A model generated the notes under the pieces. That model searched no databases. It saw only the letters and a list, made by a program, of their open reading frames with translations, and was not told the DNA's origin. A stretch of 64,000 bases of DNA from Cyclobacteriaceae bacterium (GTDB taxonomy: Bacteria > Bacteroidota > Bacteroidia > Cytophagales > Cyclobacteriaceae): the NCBI GenBank assembly GCA_019638395.1, contig JAHBTX010000001.1, forward strand, positions 372,001 through 436,000, read 5' to 3'. This document shows positions 62,177 to 64,000 of this stretch, piece by piece. Position numbers and translations under genes: made by a program. Every line of letters starts with the position of its first letter. Position 1 is the first letter of the stretch.

Positions 62177-62857
62177 ATGAGCGACACTAAAAACTATTTG
62201 ATTGTAGGAGGCACATCGGGCATTGGTCTTGCATTGGTAAATTTATTGGAAGGAGCCGGTCATACCGTTGTTCATGCATCGCGGTCAGCTCCACATATAA
62301 CATTCAATGCCTTGCATGATCAATTGGAACTGAACAGTCTGCCCGAAGTGCTGGATGGAGTTGCGTATTGTCCGGGATCGATAAACCTGAAACCCTTTCA
62401 TCGGTTAACTGAAAATGATTTTGTCGAAGACTTTCGCATAAATGTAGTAGGAGCCATTCGCACTTTGCAACAAGTATTGCCATTGTTAAAAAAAGCAGAG
62501 CAAGCTTCGGTAGTATTATTTTCCACGGTAGCAGTTCAACAAGGCATGGCTTTTCATGCTTCGGTGGCAGCGGCCAAAGGTGCGGTGGAAGGATTAACCC
62601 GGTCGCTTGCTGCAGAATGGGCGCCCAAGATCAGAGTTAATGCAATTGCTCCATCGCTTACACAAACTCCTTTAGCTGAGAAATTGCTTGCCACAGAAGA
62701 CAAGAAAAAAGCCGCTGCAGAACGCCATCCGCTCAAGCACATTGGTTCAGCCGATGGAATAGCCCGAATGGCTTCCTTCCTGCTAACGGAACAGGCAGAC
62801 TGGATAACTGGCCAGGTTTTGCATGTTGATGGTGGGTTGTCAAGTATTCGTACCTAA
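62177..62857 (+). CDS. SDR-family oxidoreductase-like protein lacking the catalytic tyrosine
   Basis: The 226-residue protein has the SDR nucleotide motif LIVGGTSGIGLALVNLLEGAG and a serine in LFSTVAVQQG (Ser116). The usual YxxxK is VAAAK (Val130, Lys134 in FHASVAAAKGAVEGLTRSLA), so the catalytic tyrosine is missing. The end (WITGQVLHVDGGLSS) is standard. Dehydrogenase activity by the normal mechanism is unlikely, though binding of NAD(P) remains. It is divergent from the TrmH-type gene and upstream of the M15 peptidase. Confidence 0.8.
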   Translation: MSDTKNYLIVGGTSGIGLALVNLLEGAGHTVVHASRSAPHITFNALHDQLELNSLPEVLDGVAYCPGSINLKPFHRLTENDFVEDFRINVVGAIRTLQQVLPLLKKAEQASVVLFSTVAVQQGMAFHASVAAAKGAVEGLTRSLAAEWAPKIRVNAIAPSLTQTPLAEKLLATEDKKKAAAERHPLKHIGSADGIARMASFLLTEQADWITGQVLHVDGGLSSIRT

Positions 62858-62899
62858 TAATTTTAACACTCTGATAAAGAGCTATTCAGAAGCATTATA

Positions 62900-62907
62900 T
62901 AAATTTG
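62900..62907 (+). promoter_or_regulatory. Candidate -7 box of the M15 peptidase gene
   Basis: TAAATTTG matches TAnnTTTG and lies 18 nt before the ATG at 62926. No TTG is present at the -33 distance. Confidence 0.4.
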
Positions 62908-62925
62908 CAGTTTAACTTTTTAAAA

Positions 62926-63681
62926 ATGCTTCGTAAGGCACCATTTTTTAGTCTCTTGGTTATTAGTTTCCTGGGGCAAGCACAGATTCTCCCTGAATCC
63001 AAACCTTACTCTACCGAAGAACACCGGCAACTTGTATCGGAATTAATTCAATCGCTGGCACCAAAAATTGAATCGCCTGATGTGAATCAAGTGGAAGATT
63101 GGCAAGCGTGGCGAACAGTTGACAATTATACCTTCGGTAAAAACCGTGGCAGCCTGCCTATGATTGCCGACCTGGATGCTCTGCATCCCTACTTTCGTGA
63201 AAAGGTTGAACAGCTAATTTCTATTTGTAAAGCAAAAGGAATTGAATTGGCATTGGTAGAAACCTATCGCACCCATGCCAAACAAAACGAATACAAAGCT
63301 ATGGGTAAAAAATATACCCGTTCAGTTGGCGGCCACTCCAAACATCAATATGGTTTGGCTGTTGATGTGGTGCCTATTAAAGACTCAGTTGCCCGGTGGG
63401 ACGATGTTAAACTTTGGAAGAAGGTTGGTACCGTTGGCGAACAACTTGGCTTGCGCTGGGGCGGACGCTGGCGCAACCCGTATGACCCCGGACATTTTGA
63501 ATGGACAGGTGGGTTAACGAGTTACCATTTGGCAACCGGACTGCAACCACAATTGCCTAAAACCTACCGCAACCCGTGTTTGGAAGAAGAACTTGCTTCT
63601 TTGTATGAGGGCTGGCAGGCATGGGAAGCCGAACAAGCTACCCTCGCGAGCAAACCACTGGCTTCAGCAAATACAAACTGA
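62926..63681 (+). CDS. Exported M15-family D-Ala-D-Ala carboxypeptidase / endopeptidase-like protein
   Basis: The ATG at 62926 (MLRKAPFFSLLVISFLGQAQ) gives a proper signal peptide; an upstream in-frame TTG overlaps the promoter box. The 251-residue protein has the M15 zinc-site pattern SKHQYGLAVDV (His140, Asp147) and DPGHFEWTG (His190). The preceding ALVETYRTHAKQNEYKAMGKK is the typical entry of this VanY/endolysin-like family. It would cut peptidoglycan stem peptides or cross-links in the periplasm. Its TGA overlaps the start of the next gene (TGATG), indicating coupling. Confidence 0.88.
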   Translation: MLRKAPFFSLLVISFLGQAQILPESKPYSTEEHRQLVSELIQSLAPKIESPDVNQVEDWQAWRTVDNYTFGKNRGSLPMIADLDALHPYFREKVEQLISICKAKGIELALVETYRTHAKQNEYKAMGKKYTRSVGGHSKHQYGLAVDVVPIKDSVARWDDVKLWKKVGTVGEQLGLRWGGRWRNPYDPGHFEWTGGLTSYHLATGLQPQLPKTYRNPCLEEELASLYEGWQAWEAEQATLASKPLASANTN

Positions 63682-64000
63682 TGCAGTACGTTTTTCCCAA
63701 AGACTTTATGTTTGGTACCAGCACCGCTGCTGCACAAATTGAGACTGCCTATGACCATGATTGGCAAGGCGTAGTTGCCAACGATGGACATGTTTTTGAT
63801 CGCACGACCGATCATGAACTACGGTTTGCCGAAGATGCTGAGTTGATTGCCTCGCTTGCACCGTATTACCGAATGGGTTTGCTGTGGAGTAAGTTGCAAC
63901 GCGCCCCCCTCGCAGCATTCGATGCGGATACCCTGCATCAGTACAAAACTTTTATTACCGATTTGCGCCATCGGGGTGTAAAAATTATGATGGTGTTGCA
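63681..64000 (+). CDS. GH1-family glycoside hydrolase, N-terminal fragment (cut by window edge)
   Basis: The frame opens with ATG at 63681, overlapping the peptidase stop, and runs to the window end (about 106 codons). The start YVFPKDFMFGTSTAAAQIETAYDH (in part: FPKDFMFGTSTAAAQIETA) fits GH1 beta-glycosidases (FPxxFLFGTxTxAxQIEG), and FAEDAELIASLAPYYRMGLLWSKLQ matches the conserved second-helix region with R and W. The catalytic glutamates lie beyond the window, so activity cannot be judged. Beta-glucosidase or a close relative is likely. Confidence 0.8.
   Translation, partial: MQYVFPKDFMFGTSTAAAQIETAYDHDWQGVVANDGHVFDRTTDHELRFAEDAELIASLAPYYRMGLLWSKLQRAPLAAFDADTLHQYKTFITDLRHRGVKIMMVL

Overview
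The window is a gene-dense chromosomal segment of a member of the Bacteroidota, most likely a free-living Cytophagales-type bacterium (the order is inference). Reasons: a SusC/SusD outer-membrane pair, many lipoproteins, DUF5686 and CRTAC1-type surface proteins, almost no Shine-Dalgarno sequences, and several promoters of the Bacteroidota form TTG-N19-TAnnTTTG. Most of the DNA is carbohydrate and glycerol metabolism. No rRNA, tRNA, CRISPR array, transposase or phage gene was seen.

Layout. 1-4000: xylose catabolism. The start of xylA, a small unknown gene and xylB run leftward. A NrtR-type regulator with a dead Nudix box and an MFS sugar transporter run rightward, with a palindromic operator between the two groups. 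4061-6966: small housekeeping and unknown genes (VOC protein, methyltransferase, two membrane proteins, YkvA). 6947-23236: a leftward run of 15 genes. Its proximal half is an MFS transporter and glpF-glpK-glpD with a MntA/HepT toxin-antitoxin pair inside and a DUF3179 gene at the end. Its distal half is a VapBC-like pair followed by GH13 alpha-glucosidase, ROK kinase, PfkB kinase, beta-phosphoglucomutase, GH65 phosphorylase and a secreted serine hydrolase. A near-perfect promoter lies in front of the VapBC pair.

23309-39730: a second leftward block with a SusC/SusD pair, then three paralogous lipoproteins of about 1,100 residues (FG-GAP/VCBS repeats plus ASPIC/UnbV domain), a small lipoprotein, and a vanadium-haloperoxidase-like lipoprotein. 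A divergent LacI-family gene (39958) leads a rightward group of GH31 alpha-glucosidase, MFS transporter and esterase. Together with the GH65/GH13 cluster this suggests uptake and breakdown of alpha-glucans: periplasmic entry through SusCD, inner-membrane MFS transport, hydrolysis by GH31 and GH13, phosphorolysis by GH65, and entry into glycolysis through PgmB and the ROK kinase. The job of the three giant lipoproteins is unknown, and they are the best candidates here for an undescribed system.

46089-64000: mostly housekeeping: MsrA, L-2-hydroxyglutarate oxidase, RidA, a ThiF/MoeB-rhodanese fusion, SSS transporter-OsmC-MetZ, the thrS-infC-rpmI-rplT translation operon, DUF5686 outer-membrane protein, SanA-like protein, TrmH-like methyltransferase, SDR, M15 peptidase and the start of a GH1 glycosidase. 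A composite palindromic repeat element sits at 49291-49453. Two terminators (after susD and after rplT) have a perfect TAnnTTTG promoter box starting in the last T of their T-tract, only 4 nt before the next ATG, which suggests leaderless transcription of the following gene.
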